A stretch of DNA of 64,000 nt from Acidisoma silvae (lineage in GTDB: Bacteria; Pseudomonadota; Alphaproteobacteria; Acetobacterales; Acetobacteraceae): NCBI RefSeq assembly GCF_020618775.1, contig NZ_JAESVB010000002.1:310001-374000 (forward strand). Direction: 5' to 3'. The first letter of the stretch is position 1, and every line of letters starts with the position of its first letter. Shown piece by piece: positions 62,998 to 64,000 of the stretch. The translations under genes were made by a program, and so were the position numbers. Below the pieces are notes generated by a model. It saw only the letters and a list, made by a program, of their open reading frames with translations. It was not told where the DNA came from and ran no database searches.

Positions 62998-64000
62998 TGC
63001 TACTCGCTGCCCCCAATACGCCGCTGCTGGTGGCGACGGGCCTGTCCCTGCTCACCACTGGCGCGGAAGCCAGCGGACCACCGGGCGGCGGGTCGGCCCC
63101 TGGCGCGACACCGGCTGATATCGCTAGCCTGTCCGGCTGGTGGGATGCCGGCACGGCGACGGCCTGGAACGCGCCTGTCACTGCGCTGGCCGACCTGTCC
63201 GGCCGCGGCCAGCCCATCACGCCCTATCACTATTACAGCGGCAGCGGCATGACGCCGGCCTCCCTGCTGGCGACACCACGACTGAACGGCTTGCTGGGCG
63301 GCTTGGGCGCGCCGATCCCCCAGGCCACCTATGCGCCGACGCTCGACCCCGATACCGGCCTTGCCATCAGCGCCATCAGCCTTTCCCCCGATATCGCCTG
63401 GACCCACGGGCTGGTCTGGAGCCGGCCGAACCGCCGGCAGGGCACTTATGACGTCGATGCCAATCCGGTAGCGCTGATTACCGTGAACGGCACGGTTGTG
63501 CTGTCACTCTCTTCCACCGGTACGACGCTGACCCTGTTTCCGACCGGCGCCAATGTCACGCTCTCGGCCAGCATGGCGCGGCGACATAGCCACGCGATTA
63601 TTCTACGCAATGTGCCGGGGGCGGGTGTCGATGTCTGGCTCGACGGCGTTCTGGTTGTCAGCACCATCGCCAATCCCTTGGCCGCCGGCGTCACTGGCGC
63701 CGTCACCCTGCTGCATGACATGACGCTGCAAGGCGCAGCCCAGCTCTGGTTTCATGAGTTCGTCACCTGGGCGCGCGCCCTGGCGAATGCCGAAATCGAC
63801 ACGCTGACCACCTATTTCACGCGCTGGTTTCTGGGTGCGCGGCGTGGTGTCAGCCTGCTGATCATGGGCCAGTCGAATGCGAGTTACTTCGTGGCCTCGG
63901 GCGGCGCGCAACTGATGGCGAATGGGCTTGCATGGTATCTGGGCGCGCTGGCCGGCAATATCGTCTTTCAGCCTTCCGGCACCTATTTCGGTCCCGATCG
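62997..64000 (+). CDS. LamG-like protein with SASA-esterase-like motif (cut by window edge)
   Basis: The frame from the ATG at 62997 (overlapping the previous stop by one base) runs past the window end, with 334 codons seen. A Gly/Pro region is followed by SLSGWWDAGTATAWNAPVTA and LSGRGQPITPYHYYSGSG, then a LamG/concanavalin-like part with NVPGAGVDVWLDGVLVVSTI and LWFHEFVTWARALANAEIDT. Near the edge LLIMGQSNASYFVASGGAQL carries GQSN, the signature of SASA-type carbohydrate esterases. The gene could make a tail enzyme that removes acetyl groups from surface glycan. The C-terminal part is not seen. Confidence 0.7.
   Translation, partial: MLLAAPNTPLLVATGLSLLTTGAEASGPPGGGSAPGATPADIASLSGWWDAGTATAWNAPVTALADLSGRGQPITPYHYYSGSGMTPASLLATPRLNGLLGGLGAPIPQATYAPTLDPDTGLAISAISLSPDIAWTHGLVWSRPNRRQGTYDVDANPVALITVNGTVVLSLSSTGTTLTLFPTGANVTLSASMARRHSHAIILRNVPGAGVDVWLDGVLVVSTIANPLAAGVTGAVTLLHDMTLQGAAQLWFHEFVTWARALANAEIDTLTTYFTRWFLGARRGVSLLIMGQSNASYFVASGGAQLMANGLAWYLGALAGNIVFQPSGTYFGPD

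Noticed and set aside
39252-64000. Gene transfer agent (RcGTA-type) cluster
   Set aside because: A contractile sheath, tube and P2-type baseplate are present, whereas RcGTA has a non-contractile tail and other genes.

Overview
The window is high-GC bacterial DNA, most likely from an alphaproteobacterium near the Acetobacteraceae/Rhodospirillales. This rests on the gene set (single-domain FrcA-type sugar ABC ATPase, OtsA, GntP, ordL-nagA, phnM-DUF1045, DUF6362 phage protein) and on codon use. The genus cannot be fixed from the sequence. No rRNA, CRISPR array, insertion sequence, integrase or replication origin was seen.

About 1-36.6 kb is mostly ordinary chromosome. It starts with the end of a purine-degradation gene (uraD), then a three-gene sugar ABC importer (substrate-binding protein, permease, ATPase) and an Fe-S carrier gene of the Nfu family. 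On the minus strand follow an ABC exporter, otsA and a GT39 glycosyltransferase, divergent from a GT4 glycosyltransferase. Next come arfB, a GntP permease, ordL-nagA, a secreted Ser/Thr/Gly-rich RTX-like protein, xylB, two small stress genes (GlsB/YeaQ type and CsbD), a zinc metallopeptidase, tRNA-Leu(CAA) and tRNA-Asn(GTT), and a class A acid phosphatase. After these lie a 49-aa lipoprotein, an LpxL-type acyltransferase, a SYLF protein and a frameshifted GH19 endolysin or chitinase. The block ends with phnM-DUF1045, a DsbA-like protein, a GGT-like lipoprotein, an aminotransferase, a pstSCA operon with a clear PHO box (no pstB present), and a large unassigned PLP-type protein.

About 36.6 kb to the window end is phage-derived. 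It holds an XRE repressor with its own operator, a DUF6362 protein, a sulfotransferase and TerL. The portal gene is frameshifted. Then come a small coiled-coil protein, capsid and connectors, and a P2-like contractile tail in the P2 order: sheath FI, tube FII, E/E' with a -1 slippery site, tape-measure candidate T, U, LysM X, hub D, spike V, wedge W, baseplate J, and I. After these comes a large adhesion cassette: a polyglycine fibre, a fibre adaptor, an 851-aa beta-helix spike and another fibre. An antisense metallophosphoesterase, a second sheath-like protein carrying a fibre domain at its C-terminus, and a LamG/SASA-like protein that runs off the window complete the region.

The portal frameshift and a nonsense codon in gene U suggest a decaying prophage, or one domesticated as a tail-like particle. 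Several lesions are one-base homopolymer changes, so sequencing error must be excluded. The most interesting points are the fibre-decorated second sheath, the intact E/E' frameshift site, and an operator (GTTAG-N5-CTAAC) shared by the XRE repressor and the endolysin pseudogene 12 kb away.
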